Shown here: in pieces, positions 16,001 to 25,259 of the stretch
Layout of the letters: every line of letters starts with the position of its first letter
How positions within the stretch are numbered: the first letter of the stretch is position 1
Origin: an uncultured Myxococcales bacterium
GTDB taxonomy: Bacteria; Myxococcota_A; Polyangia; Polyangiales; Polyangiaceae
Reading direction: 5' to 3'
Length of the DNA stretch: 64,000 nucleotides
Assembly (NCBI GenBank): GCA_937949945.1
Contig: CALFEQ010000179.1
Location: 62,001-126,000 of the forward strand
Notes under the pieces: model-generated
Database searches by the model: none
Seen by the model: only the letters and a program-made list of their open reading frames with translations
Told to the model about the DNA's origin: nothing
Made by a program: the position numbers and the translations under genes

Positions 16001-16955
16001 TGTCGTCGGTGATGCGGATGCGCACGCGCCCCGCGTCGTCGAGCGCGCCGCTGCAGACCTTCGCGGCGACGATGTGCGGACCGGCGGTCGCGTCGATCTT
16101 CGCGGCGATGCGGTCGAAGCGCGCCATCTCGTGCACGTCGTCGCTCTTGCCGACGTCGACGCCGTCGAAGACGAGGCGCGCGGTGCCCGACGCCGCGAGG
16201 CGGACGATGATCGGGCGGCTCTTGTCGAGCGTGATCTTCGAGGCGAGCCAGGTGCAGCTCTCCTTCCGAGGGTGGACGAGGAGATCGAGCGGTACGCCCT
16301 TCGCCTGCGCGAACGTCGGCGGCACCGGGCGCCAGCTCACCTCGACGGTGCCCCACGAGTAGCTCGTCGTCGGATCGGCGAACGCAGCGGCGCTCTTCTT
16401 CGCCTCCGGTCCGTCGTGGGCGTCGAGGCCGCCGCCCGTGTCGCGGAACGGGCCGAGGATGGCGAGATCGGTGAGGATGCCCGCTTCGGCACGTGCCTTC
16501 TCGATGCCGGCGGTCGTGCCTTCGTCCGCCTCGTGCGCACGCGCGAGCGCGGCGGCCTCGCCTCGGATCTCGGCGCTCGTCGCGCTGCGCGCGATCTCCT
16601 TCAGCGCGGTGAGGCTCGCGCCGTGCGTCGCACGATCGGCGAGCGAGGTGATGACCGTGAGGGCGGCCATGCGACTCGCGTCGTCGTCGGAGGCGAGGGC
16701 GCGCTTCGTGTGCGCTTCGACGACGTCGTCGGCCGTCTCCGCGGTCCAACGAATCGAAGCAGGGCTCCGACCGGCACCGGCGTGACGAGCGGCGGCGCCG
16801 GCCGATGCGGCGGGCGGCTCCCCGAAGGCGGGGAGGGGGCTCGTCGACGAGGCGAGCGCAAGAATCGCGAGCAAGACCGGTGCGGGGCGCGATCGACGCG
16901 ATCGAGAGGTGGCAGCCTCTCGCGCCCTTCGACCCGCGGAGTAGGGACGGAACAT
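13077..16955 (-). CDS. Large exported DUF3857/transglutaminase-like protein with intact Cys-His-Asp
   Basis: The protein has 1292 residues. ATG at 16953-16955 begins a basic n-region followed by a hydrophobic core (PVLLAILALASSTSPLPAFG), a signal peptide; a longer in-frame start near 17060 would overlap the divergent gene. The middle is TPR-like. A DUF3857 region contains PRIRWPELEAGDTIEVAIRQW. The transglutaminase core reads ARREGDCDDKAILLITLLRA (catalytic Cys), then MFDHGIAFLPG (His) and TYLDATSPQSR (Asp), so the triad is complete. Proteins of this build in Bacteroidetes and Proteobacteria are periplasmic and usually of unknown substrate. Its stop overlaps the start of the Cys-less paralogue by one base, so the two are made together. 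Confidence 0.85.
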   Translation of the reverse strand: MFRPYSAGRRAREAATSRSRRSRPAPVLLAILALASSTSPLPAFGEPPAASAGAAARHAGAGRSPASIRWTAETADDVVEAHTKRALASDDDASRMAALTVITSLADRATHGASLTALKEIARSATSAEIRGEAAALARAHEADEGTTAGIEKARAEAGILTDLAILGPFRDTGGGLDAHDGPEAKKSAAAFADPTTSYSWGTVEVSWRPVPPTFAQAKGVPLDLLVHPRKESCTWLASKITLDKSRPIIVRLAASGTARLVFDGVDVGKSDDVHEMARFDRIAAKIDATAGPHIVAAKVCSGALDDAGRVRIRITDDKHAPLALPASSDLAPKAGEEIPWGTARVTKLVTPLVRTATGKGSADALLAAAIVRTAGGADDAKSPRAPGQLDALLQYKDLDADRLAMAAWITPSDANKSARLYRARAAAEKAGDHVTKAFVDRRLVDQHLETETPDWAIASMRGAKIDQKTDAEALLLSARIARALRNEALSIKAMRDLSAAFRAAKEKVPVALLFELATLARASDVPTWIEVTQELARRGIRGEILVDAMTSRGRADVEAAAKDAFAGGMDDADEALLVAKHVSDAGGHELAAQLYRVLSTWAPNRAEAWAGLARELAVVSKTPADQSSVLAALRRARELEPGEAKYRAELALRAGEPGSGRGERGAFTDDERYLVKSETILARRRGVPPAGTAPDVADRELHWLRAVRMHADNRVSQLIHYAREIVIPPRTQQELFEPIPPEGDLTEILRARVHRKGGGVAFPVEEHNDGARPRIRWPELEAGDTIEVAIRQWTRTAVGGRGDAPYYFLDYAGSPASHPLVYNEVIVETVPGHPLYVDVLNDKLAPYKRIEKEDKERGVHVLQLVWDKPLVVPEEPLAPHTSELVPVVVGSTFKTWADFRKWYAEAIRGFTEPDDEVRRIAAELTKGKRTRDEKIRALFEFVADDIRYVNYVSGEWWLPNRPQQLLARREGDCDDKAILLITLLRAIGIEAQEVLVQTRLTGQPSILRAKNAAAPMFDHGIAFLPGPDGGTYLDATSPQSRIGPLPSMDARGLALRMDHGPAEIVELPASSPEEHGADVKWTLSLAADGSGELVGEERHSGDSAFYLRTNLSQAEARAQYVEDVLVSPWLATVDLDKSVSFQGNLPKGQALVKYKARSRAMARREGTDLVLPLSPATTYGSQLAPLPTRTLPVLLPSWIAPSHQNRTVRAIAPPGMAWADLPPGGDANGGEFGRAHLEITRDPRDPRVLVIKRSVVFDQHLIPVEKYAAWRAWVQQVDALMHKEVRLVEAK

Positions 16956-17059
16956 TGCCGGGGTACTGTAGGGGGTTTTCGAGGGTTTGGCCGGGATAGC
17001 GACATCGACCTTGCGCCTCTCGAAAGCTGAGCCAGACTGGGAGATCACGGGGTCGTACA

Positions 17060-18436
17060 TTGAACCACACCGGATCCGAGCCGTGTCCTGAGGCAAGCGC
17101 CAACGATGGTCTGCGTGCGAGCGCGGACCGTTCGGACTCTTCGGACCTCCCGAGGTTCCTGCTCGAGGAAGACGTGTGCGACGACCGGACGGTCGCGGAG
17201 CCGTCCGCGCCGGTCGCCGGTCTGTTCCCGGGCATGGATGCGGTCGAGGTGCAGGTGCCGGAGGCCCCGCCGACCACGAAGGATCTCGACGACGAGGACG
17301 AGGAAGAGGAAGAGGAGCTCGCGACCATCCTCGATCCGATGCCCCGCAGTCGCGCGCAGCGAGCGGCGGCTCCGAGCGATGTTGCCGACGACACGTCCGA
17401 CGCGACCGATCCGCCGACCATCGTGCCGACGCTCGTGCGGCCTCGCTCGAGCTCGCACGTGGCGGTCTCCGAAGAGGCGGGCCCGCGAGCGTCGGTTCGC
17501 CCGCACCCCGCGCTGCGCCCGCTCCCGCCGCCACCCGTCGAGCCGGAGCAGGAGTCGAGGCCCCTGCCGCCGCGACCCGCGCCGCCTTCCGAGCGCTCGC
17601 TGCCCATGAGCGAGCGCATCGCCCTCGGGCACGTGCAGGGCGATCTCCTCGAAGAAGACGTGCTCGAGCCGACGACGCTCTCTCGCGATGCGACGACCGC
17701 GTCCGGAGCGGAGCCGCCGACGTTGCCTCGCGGGAAATCGTCGTCGCTTCATCGCGTGGCTTTCCCTGCGCCGCAGTTCTCGCCGCCGCGCCAGCCGCAG
17801 CCGTTCGTCGTCCCCGCCTCGCCGACGACGGCGAGGATGCTCGACGAGACGCGCGTCGGCGTGATTCGCAAGCCGGCGCACCTCGTCCAGAGCTCGCCGC
17901 CGTCGGTGCCGTTCGTCAACCTGCAAGCGGCGTCGTCGAGCATCGCCCCGGTCGCCATGTCGACCGCGCTCGGTCTCGGCTCGCGCGCGGATCGCACCGC
18001 GAGCGTCCGTGAGCAGAAGCGCCCGGCGACGACCCTGGCGATGGTCGCCTACGCGATCGTCGGTCTGCTCGCGACGAGCGTGGTCGGCATCGTCGCGTTC
18101 GTCCCGGGCGTGCGTGGCGCGAGCTCCTCCGAGAAGGGACTCGTGGCGGCGACCCCGCCGCCTCCCGATCCGCCGTCGTCCGTGATCGTGGCTCCGCCGG
18201 CGCACGTACCGCCCGCGAGCCTCGACCTGCGACCGCCGATCGAGCCGGACATGACGTACGTGACCTTCCCCGCGTCGGCCGAGGGCGATCGGGTCTACGT
18301 CGACGGCCAGGTCCTCGAGACGGGCGCGGCGCCTGCGAAGATCAAGTGCGGCCCGCACACGATCAAGATCGGCTCGGCCGGCAAGCCGCGGAGCGTGAAC
18401 CTCCCGTGCGGTGACGAGCTCGCGCTGACGGACTGA
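17060..18436 (+). CDS. Acidic TM protein with C-terminal PEGA-like domain
   Basis: The protein has 458 residues from TTG 17060. Residues 1-315 are disordered, Pro/Ser-rich, with an acidic run (DLDDEDEEEEEELA) at about 75-88 and two similar patches PRFLLEEDVCDD and GDLLEEDVLE. One TM helix follows (TLAMVAYAIVGLLATSVVGI, about residue 330-352). The C-terminal ~75 residues (MTYVTFPASAEGDRVYVDGQ, then GPHTIKIGSAGKPRSVNLPC) resemble a PEGA surface-binding domain. That topology puts the long tail in the cytoplasm and the PEGA-like part outside, a layout common next to Ser/Thr kinase signalling in myxobacteria. The first residues are uncertain because TTG is a weak start. It is divergent from the transglutaminase pair. 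Confidence 0.7.
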   Translation: MNHTGSEPCPEASANDGLRASADRSDSSDLPRFLLEEDVCDDRTVAEPSAPVAGLFPGMDAVEVQVPEAPPTTKDLDDEDEEEEEELATILDPMPRSRAQRAAAPSDVADDTSDATDPPTIVPTLVRPRSSSHVAVSEEAGPRASVRPHPALRPLPPPPVEPEQESRPLPPRPAPPSERSLPMSERIALGHVQGDLLEEDVLEPTTLSRDATTASGAEPPTLPRGKSSSLHRVAFPAPQFSPPRQPQPFVVPASPTTARMLDETRVGVIRKPAHLVQSSPPSVPFVNLQAASSSIAPVAMSTALGLGSRADRTASVREQKRPATTLAMVAYAIVGLLATSVVGIVAFVPGVRGASSSEKGLVAATPPPPDPPSSVIVAPPAHVPPASLDLRPPIEPDMTYVTFPASAEGDRVYVDGQVLETGAAPAKIKCGPHTIKIGSAGKPRSVNLPCGDELALTD

Positions 18437-18439
18437 AAC

Positions 18440-18639
18440 AGTCCTCAGTCCTCAGTCCTCAGCTGGGGCTCGACGCGCGACGCGACCTCCCGCCTATCCG
18501 GGTCGCTCGACACGTTCGGGCACACGTCGTCGTCCGACTCTGAAGCCAGAGCGCCGCGGGGCGTCTCGCGCGAGGTCCGGGCACTCCAGGAAGGGCCGGG
18601 CAGGGCCCGGCCTTCGCTGAGGACTGAGGTCTCGCGCGG
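18440..18639. repeat. Heptamer-bounded intergenic element, copy D (reverse orientation)
   Basis: The 200-bp element fills the gap between two convergent genes. The left end is three AGTCCTC units (18440-18462); the right end is CTGAGGACTGAGG (18617-18629), the inverted complement. Next to the right end is a hairpin, GAAGGGCCGGGC...GCCCGGCCTTC (18590-18615), the same hairpin that ends icd in copy A. Read on the minus strand the core matches copy C closely (GTGTGCYCGAACGTGTCGAG and GGTCGCGTCGCGC). Confidence 0.7.
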
Positions 18640-18657
18640 ACGCGAAGCGCTCGCGCG

Positions 18658-19827
18658 CTACTTCTTCGCCTTCTTGCCGTCCGACGCCTTCGCGTTCCAG
18701 CCCTTCTTCCCGTCACCCTTGAAGGCCGCGAGCTTGTTCGCGCTCGCCTTCGCAGGCGCGGGTCGCGGCTTGGCGGCGGCGTGCGCGGCCTTGGGGGCGG
18801 GCGCGCGCGTGGCGTGCGCCGGCTTGCGCGGTGCGCGCGTGGCCTTGCCGGCCTTCTTGGGCGCCGCCGCGAGGGGAGCGGCCGCGGCCTTCGCCGCCGC
18901 CGCCTTCGGCGTCGGCGCGGGCTCTGCTTCCGCGGGCGTGGCGCCGGGCTCCGCGTTCGCGGTCTGGGGCGTGCCCTCGCGCTGATCCTTCGCCAGCACG
19001 AGCATGGAGCCTTCCGTGCTCGTGATCGGCGGGGCCTCGTCGCGCGCGGGTGCGGCGGCCGACGTGTCGTCGTTCTTGGTCGGCATCGGCGCCTGGACCG
19101 CGTGCGTGGCGTGCGTGGCGGGAGATCCGAAGGTGCCCGTGAGCCACGCGCTGACGCCCGCGAACACCGCGCCGCCGACGAGCGCCACGGCCGCGACTCC
19201 CGCCAGCTTGCCGATCATCCCGCGACGGCGCGTCTCCTTCTGCTCGTGCGCGAGCACCAGCTCGCGAAGGCGAGCGGCGGGCTGCTCGAGCGTCGAGAGC
19301 GCGCGCTCCTTGTCGAGATCGAGCTTCACGACGTCGATGTCCGAGCTCCGGAGCTCGATCACGTCGCTCGCGGCGTCGACCCTCGCGGGGCTCCGGCCCA
19401 GGCGGAGCGCATCGCTCTCCGTGAAGCGGATGTCGTCGTCGCTACGGCGCGGAACGGGCTTCGGAGAGGGCTTCGGCGCAGCGACTTCGATGGCGTCCTT
19501 CGACTTGCGCGGCAGCGGCGGCGGGGTCGACGGCTTCTTCGAGCCGGGAGCCCCGATCTCGCTGGTCACCGGCATGAGGCTCTCCGACTCGAGCGTCATG
19601 GCGCTCGGCGGAGGGAGCCCGGCGACGTCCCCGAGCGTGCGCCACTGCTTGGTCCCCGCCTTCCGCACGAGGGTGTGCGCGTTGATCTCCTCGTTCTTGA
19701 AGGCAGCGTCGAGCTCGTCGAGCGTCATCAGCCGCGGCTCACCGAGCCCGTGCTGCACCTCCCAAAGCTCGCGAGAGAGGTCTTCCCACAGCTCGACGGG
19801 GGACTCTCGACGCTTCATCTGGCTCAT
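18658..19827 (-). CDS. GYF_2-type domain protein with one TM helix and Lys/Ala/Pro-rich tail
   Basis: The protein has 389 residues. ATG 19825-19827 is selected because GGGAGGG lies 6 nt upstream; the frame is open further but turns into low-quality sequence. Residues about 20-70 (ELWEVQHG, LMTLDELDAAFKNEEINAHT, LVRKAGTKQWRTLGDVAGL) form a GYF_2-like fold, a small module found in bacterial membrane proteins of signalling type. A basic/Pro linker and a segment of Asp/Glu-rich sequence follow. One TM helix is GKLAGVAAVALVGGAVFAGV (about 240-262). The tail is rich in Ala, Lys and Pro, ending KGWNAKASDGKKAKK, likely periplasmic and DNA- or wall-interacting (inference). It converges with the PEGA-like protein. 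Confidence 0.75.
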   Translation of the reverse strand: MSQMKRRESPVELWEDLSRELWEVQHGLGEPRLMTLDELDAAFKNEEINAHTLVRKAGTKQWRTLGDVAGLPPPSAMTLESESLMPVTSEIGAPGSKKPSTPPPLPRKSKDAIEVAAPKPSPKPVPRRSDDDIRFTESDALRLGRSPARVDAASDVIELRSSDIDVVKLDLDKERALSTLEQPAARLRELVLAHEQKETRRRGMIGKLAGVAAVALVGGAVFAGVSAWLTGTFGSPATHATHAVQAPMPTKNDDTSAAAPARDEAPPITSTEGSMLVLAKDQREGTPQTANAEPGATPAEAEPAPTPKAAAAKAAAAPLAAAPKKAGKATRAPRKPAHATRAPAPKAAHAAAKPRPAPAKASANKLAAFKGDGKKGWNAKASDGKKAKK

Positions 19828-20487
19828 GACTACCCTCCCGCCTCTCGCCGCGGCCCGAATGCACGACGTGGGCCGAGATCGCAGGGGCGCTGTCGGCCGG
19901 CGGAATATGACCGATGAATCGGATCGTCGCCAGCCCTGGTCGGAAGGCACGATGCTTCGGGTCCTCAGCAAAACGAGGACTCGAGACATCAGCGACGCAC
20001 CCGTCGTGATGGCCCCCTTCGTCCGCTTTCCGTAACGATTTCGATGGTCCACGCGCCGCCGCCTTCCGACGTCGCGGCGCGCAGGCGGATGACGCGAGAC
20101 GTCGCAGGCGACGTGCCTGCGGGCGCGTGGCTCTGAAAAAGGGCTGCTCGCCGGGGAAGCCGCCACGCAGCAGGCCGCGAGCGGACCGCCGAGAAGAGCG
20201 GACGGCATCGCCCGACGCACGCTCGAGCCCGGTGCTCGGAGTGGGAATGGCGCTCGAGCTGCCGCGCGTGCAGAACGTGCGCGAGCACGACGGCTCGCGC
20301 GCGACGAGCTCGGAGGCGAACCGATCCTCGCTCACGCCGGCTCCGCCGAGACCGAGCGCGCACCTCTCTCCAGGGCGAGCTTCGTGCACCGAGGCCGGCC
20401 GTGCGGCGCGGAGCCGGATTCGGTCTTTCGCGCGGAGCGAAAGCCGTGGTACCTCCATCGGCCCACCCACTCCCCGAGGTCGAAATC
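19828..20487. other. 660-nt gap without a supportable gene
   Basis: The region lies between two divergent genes (GYF protein leftward, icd rightward). Frames that are open here give only Arg/Pro/Ser-rich nonsense without family resemblance or good ribosome-binding sites. The last 60 nt contain GTGGTACCTCC (20449-20459), a possible -10 region for icd, and GAGGT 9 nt before its ATG. I see no RNA gene or repeat. Confidence 0.5.
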
Positions 20488-21774
<1,287 letters not shown>

Positions 21775-21814
21775 GCGCGCGCGCTTCGCGCGCGAGACCT
21801 CAGACCTCAGCGAA

Positions 21815-21839
21815 GGCCGGGTGCTCTGCCCGGCCTTTT
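21815..21839 (+). terminator. Rho-independent terminator of icd
   Basis: GGCCGGG (21815-21821), a 7-nt loop, CCCGGCC (21829-21835), then TTTT. The same hairpin recurs in heptamer-element copy D, so the terminator is part of the mobile or duplicated unit. Confidence 0.8.
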
Positions 21840-21916
21840 GCGTTCGAGGCTCCAGGCTCCAGGCTCCAGATGGGGCGTCGGGCAGACGACGTGTCTCTGT
21901 CTTCTCGAGCCGCGCC

Positions 21917-22004
21917 CGGGCGAGAAATGAAGTGAGCTCGGGCGAGAATTGAAGTGGGCTCGGGCGAGAATTGAAGTGGGCTCGGGCGAGAAATGAAGTG
22001 TGCT
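21917..22004. repeat. Four tandem 22-bp units inside element copy A
   Basis: The unit is CGGGCGAGAAATGAAGTGNGCT; units start at 21917, 21939, 21961 and 21983, differing at one or two bases. Copy B has one such unit and copy C a degenerate one, so the array expanded locally. Confidence 0.85.
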
Positions 22005-22133
22005 CGGGCGGGTCGATGGTCATGGGGAGGCGGGACGTGGCGTCGCGCATCGACCTCCAGCTGAGGACTGAGGACTGAGGACTGAGGACTCTCTACAGAG
22101 AACGAGGACCGAGGACCGAGGTCGGAGGCTGAC

Positions 22134-22933
22134 TCAGTACGTGAGCTCGACGTCGTCGAAGAAAATCAGGTCGCGTCCAAGTGGCACGCTGAGGAGCCCG
22201 AAGTCGAGGCGCGTGGCGTGTCCTCTTCTTTGGAGGAGTACGAGGGCAGTCTCGCTGCCGTCGAGCTTCAGCGTCACCTCGCCTTTCTTCGTGTACGTGA
22301 AGACGAGCTCGAGCCATTTGCCGGTGACGAGCGGCACCTCTCCCCTCACGGTTCCGTTCTCGACGAGCGCGAGGTTCGTCTCGCGTATCTCCACGGCCAG
22401 CGTGGGCCCGTCGCCGTCTCGACCGCGAGGATCCGCGAGTTGAGGCCGGTGCTCTCCACTACGAACAACCAGGCGCTGAAGCGGAGATCGCAGCGCTGTT
22501 CCTCGATCGTCCTGCCCAGCCGTGCGAACGCACCGCTCGAGCCTTCGAACGTCAAGCTCTGACTTCCGGTGCTGCCCGCGCGCCGGTGAGTCGACGGCCC
22601 CCACGTGACTCCCCCATCCGCTTGCTCGACGAGCCACGTCGGCTCGGCCTTCCAATCCTTCCCCTCGAAGTCGTCACGGATGACGGCGCAGCTCGACGCG
22701 TCGCCGGAGATGTCCGCGTCGGCGAGCGGGTCGCGCTCTTCCGTGTCCGAGCCGCCGTCGGACGAAGGCGTGTCCGCGTCGCTGCTGGCATCGGCGTCGA
22801 GCGGGGAGCCCGGGTCGGGGCTGGTGACGCCAAAGGTGGAACATGCAGCGATCACGAGCGGGAGGGCGGCCACGAGCGTGCGTACCCGTGCCCGGCGTTC
22901 TCCGAGATCCGAGCGGTGATTCTGCACGATCAC
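22134..22933 (-). pseudogene. LamG-like lipoprotein, family copy 1, single frameshift
   Basis: Starting at GTG 22931-22933, the product has a lipoprotein signal ending in VIAAC, an Asp/Ser-rich spacer, then CAVIRDDFEGKDWKAEPTWL and LRFSAWLFVVESTGLNSRIL. After AVETATGP near 22405-22430 the homology continues in another frame as TLAVEIRETNLALVENG through to LIFFDDVELTY, ending at 22134. Alignment with the intact neighbour at 24168 shows one missing base in this stretch (21 nt where the sister has 22). Apart from that shift the protein would be about 265 residues. It may be a real pseudogene or a sequencing error; one clean indel fits either. Confidence 0.75.
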
Positions 22934-23074
22934 GCGATGATCGTCGCACGGACACGCGATGTGTGCACGTCACGTGTCGAGTCGACCGAGTCGGTGGGAG
23001 CTGGCGTCGCGCATCGAGGTCTCGAAGCCTCGGCGAGGCTTGCGCCTCGCGCGGCCTTGGAAGACCCTCATGAC

Positions 23075-23899
23075 GTGCGTGGGGGGTCACTCGTGCATGC
23101 TTGCCTCGCCGGCGGCGTGACGCTGCTGGCGGGGTGCCTGCTCACGACGTCGCTCGACGGCTTGAGCGGGACGCCTTCGCAGGATGGCGGATCGTCGGTC
23201 GATGCTTCGTCTTCCGACTCCGCCCCGCCGGACACGGTCGACGGTGGGGACGGGGCGGGCGAGGCGCGGGCATTTTGCGCGAGCCAGAGCCCGCCTCCCG
23301 TCTTCTGCGTCGATTTCGACGACGGCCGTCTCGACGAGGTCTTCTCCGGGCTCCGGCGAACCGCAGGGGACGTGAGGATCGATGGCGCGTCCTTCGTCTC
23401 GCCGCCGAGCTCGATGATCAGTGAGCTCGACGTCTCGGACGGGTGCCACTACGCGGACGCGTACCAGGCGCTGCCGGTCGGTCTTCGCGAGATCCACTAC
23501 GAGCTCAGCGTCCTCTTCCCGCTACAGAAGAAGGACGTCATCTTTGCGTCGCTCGAGCACGAGGCACCGAACCGAGAGAAGGGCTGCCACGAGCTCGTCT
23601 CGCTCGGCGTCACCGACCAGCTCAACGTCCAGAGGCGTGAAGGAAGCAGCGTCATCGACGACCTTCACGAGCTGACGAAAGCGATTCCGCTCGGGCGCTG
23701 GACGCGGATCGCGATCGACGTCGTCGAGAAGGGAGGCGTGCCCAACGTCTCCGTTCGCGTCGACGGCGAGGTGGCCCTCCCCGAGCTCGCCCTTCCCGAG
23801 TGCGGTCTCGGGGGCAGATCGGGGATCTCCGTCGGCATTTACTGCGCGAGCGGCAAGTACACGGCGCGCTTCGACGACATCAAAGTCGACGGCAGGTGA
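23075..23899 (+). CDS. LamG/concanavalin-like lipoprotein
   Basis: The protein has about 274 residues from GTG 23075 (GTG 23093 is an alternative). The signal ends in LLAGC, followed by an Asp/Ser/Gly spacer. The folded part runs from FCVDFDDGRLDEVFSGLRR to GKYTARFDDIKVDG. The opening FDDG and closing FDDIKVD are the typical first and last strands of a beta-sandwich of LamG/concanavalin type; RWTRIAIDVVEKGGVPNVSV in between fits this fold. No catalytic residues of glycosidases are visible, so a glycan- or surface-binding role is likelier. It is divergent from the frameshifted copy at 22134 and of the same general design as its three leftward neighbours, but clearly more distant from them. Confidence 0.7.
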   Translation: MRGGSLVHACLAGGVTLLAGCLLTTSLDGLSGTPSQDGGSSVDASSSDSAPPDTVDGGDGAGEARAFCASQSPPPVFCVDFDDGRLDEVFSGLRRTAGDVRIDGASFVSPPSSMISELDVSDGCHYADAYQALPVGLREIHYELSVLFPLQKKDVIFASLEHEAPNREKGCHELVSLGVTDQLNVQRREGSSVIDDLHELTKAIPLGRWTRIAIDVVEKGGVPNVSVRVDGEVALPELALPECGLGGRSGISVGIYCASGKYTARFDDIKVDGR

Positions 23900-23900
23900 G

Positions 23901-24122
23901 GGCGTCGCGCATCGCGCTCCAGCCGAGGACGGAGGACTGGACAGGCTCCAGGCTCCGGGCTCCAGGCTCCAGAGGGGCATCGGGCAGCCGCGGTGTCTCT
24001 CTCGTCGCAGCCGCGTCAGGGCGAGAGATGAAGTGTGCTCGGGCGGGTCGATGGACATGGGGAGGCAGGACGTCGCGTCGCGCATCGACCAGCTGAGGAC
24101 TGAGGACTGAGGACTGAGGACT
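23901..24122. repeat. Heptamer-bounded intergenic element, copy B
   Basis: The left part begins GGCGTCGCGCATCG and GAGGACGGAGGACT, which look like the right end of another element, then four GGCTCCA-type units. The core holds one 22-bp unit, and the right end is GGACGTCGCGTCGCGCATCG followed by CTGAGGACT with period 7 (24093-24122). The sequence between this end and the gene stop at 24168 also matches the same stretch beside copy A, showing that element and gene 3' end were duplicated together. Confidence 0.65.
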
Positions 24123-24167
24123 GTCTTCGGAGAACGGAGAACCGAGCACTGAAGTCCGAGGGCCGAC

Positions 24168-24962
24168 TCAGTACTGGAGCTCGACGTCGTCGAACAGAAT
24201 CTGGTCGCCTCCAGCCTGCGCGCCGAGGAGACCGAAGTCGAGGCGCTTGGCGCGTCCTTTCCCCTCGAGGGGTGGGTTCGTCGTGTCGTTGTCGCCCAGC
24301 TCGAGCGTCACTTGGCGATTCATCGTGTAGGTGAAGAGAAACTGGAGCCATTGGCCGGGAAGGAATCCCACGCTTCGTCTCACCATCCCGTCCTCGACGA
24401 GGGCGAGGCTCGTGCCGCGCATCTCCACGGACAGCGTGGACCCGTCCGTCGTTTGTACGGTGAGGATCGGTGAGTTGGTTGCACCGCGCGCCAATACGTT
24501 GAGCCAGGCGCTGAAGCGGAGATCGCAGCGTTGCTGGATCGTCTGGCCGAGCCGTGCAAACGAGCTCACCGCCGACGTCTCGAACGCCAAGCTCCACTCT
24601 CCTCCGAGCCCCTCGGGGATGTTGGGGGCCCTATCCAACGACGCTCCGGTGCTCGACTTCGCGACGATCCACTTCGTCTCCGGCTTCCAATCGGCGCCCT
24701 CGAAATCGTCACGGATGACGGCGCAGCTCGACGCGTCGCCGGACGTGTCCGCGTCGGCGAGCGCGTCTCGATCTTCCGTGTCCGAGCCGCCGTCGGACGA
24801 AGGCGCGTCCGCGTCGCCGCCGGCGCCGCCGTCGAGCGGGGAGGCCGGCGGGTCGACGCCGAAGGCGGAACACGCAGCGATGGCGATCGGGAGGCTGGCC
24901 GCGATCGCGCGTACCCGTGCCCGATGCTCTGCGAGACCCGTCCGGCGACCCTGCGCGATCAC
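24168..24962 (-). CDS. LamG-like lipoprotein, family copy 2 (intact)
   Basis: The protein has 264 residues from GTG 24960-24962, with a signal ending in AIAAC, spacer, CAVIRDDFEGADWKPETKWI, LRFSAWLNVLARGATNSPIL, QWLQFLFTYTMNRQVTLEL and the terminal QILFDDVELQY. This is the classic order of a LamG/DUF1080-like beta-sandwich: an opening DDFEG strand, a central W-x-x-(L/F)-x(F)TY strand and a closing (F/D)DDVEL strand. The region around the start codon is nearly identical to that of copies 1 and 3 (GATGATCGCGTG). Function is unknown; surface binding is an inference from the fold and lipid anchor. Confidence 0.75.
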   Translation of the reverse strand: MIAQGRRTGLAEHRARVRAIAASLPIAIAACSAFGVDPPASPLDGGAGGDADAPSSDGGSDTEDRDALADADTSGDASSCAVIRDDFEGADWKPETKWIVAKSSTGASLDRAPNIPEGLGGEWSLAFETSAVSSFARLGQTIQQRCDLRFSAWLNVLARGATNSPILTVQTTDGSTLSVEMRGTSLALVEDGMVRRSVGFLPGQWLQFLFTYTMNRQVTLELGDNDTTNPPLEGKGRAKRLDFGLLGAQAGGDQILFDDVELQY

Positions 24963-25020
24963 GCGATCATCGTCGCATAGACGTGCGACATCCGCACGCG
25001 CCTGCGCTTCGCGCTCGCGC

Positions 25021-25257
25021 GAGACCTCGGTCCTCAGTCCTCAGTCCTCAGCAAGAGGGGCTGCCCGCCCTTTGCACTCTCAGGCTCCAGGCTCCGGACT
25101 CCGGGCTCCAGAAGGCGTATGGGCAGGCGCTCTGTCTCTCTCGCATCGGGTTGCGTCTGCGAGAGGACGAAGTGTGCTCGAACGTGTCGAGCGATCCGGG
25201 TGGGCGGGACGTCGCGTCGCGCATCGACCCCCAGCTGAGGACCGAGGACCGAGGGCT
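25021..25257. repeat. Heptamer-bounded intergenic element, copy C
   Basis: The left end is four AGTCCTC-type units (25021-25051), then GGGGCTGCCCGCCCTTT (decayed terminator hairpin), GGCTCCA-type units (25081-25110), a core with GTGTGCTCGAACGTGTCGAG, the conserved GGACGTCGCGTCGCGCATCG and the right end CTGAGGACCGAGGACC (from 25234). Outer arrays are inverted relative to each other. Confidence 0.7.
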
Positions 25258-25259
25258 GA

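Larger units (their letters stand above)
21794..22090. repeat. Heptamer-bounded intergenic element, copy A
   Basis: The left end is GAGACCTCAGACCTCAG (21794-21810). The icd terminator hairpin follows, then three GGCTCCA units (21846-21869), a core, a 22-bp tandem array (see separate entry), the conserved GGACGTGGCGTCGCGCATCG and finally CTGAGGACT repeated with period 7 (22061-22090). The outer arrays are inverted relative to each other. It occupies nearly all of the 360-nt gap between icd and the next leftward gene. Confidence 0.7.

Noticed and set aside
19739..20470. Minus-strand frame spanning the region upstream of icd
   Set aside because: It overlaps the start of the GYF-domain gene in another frame, is Arg/Ser-rich and has no recognisable motif.
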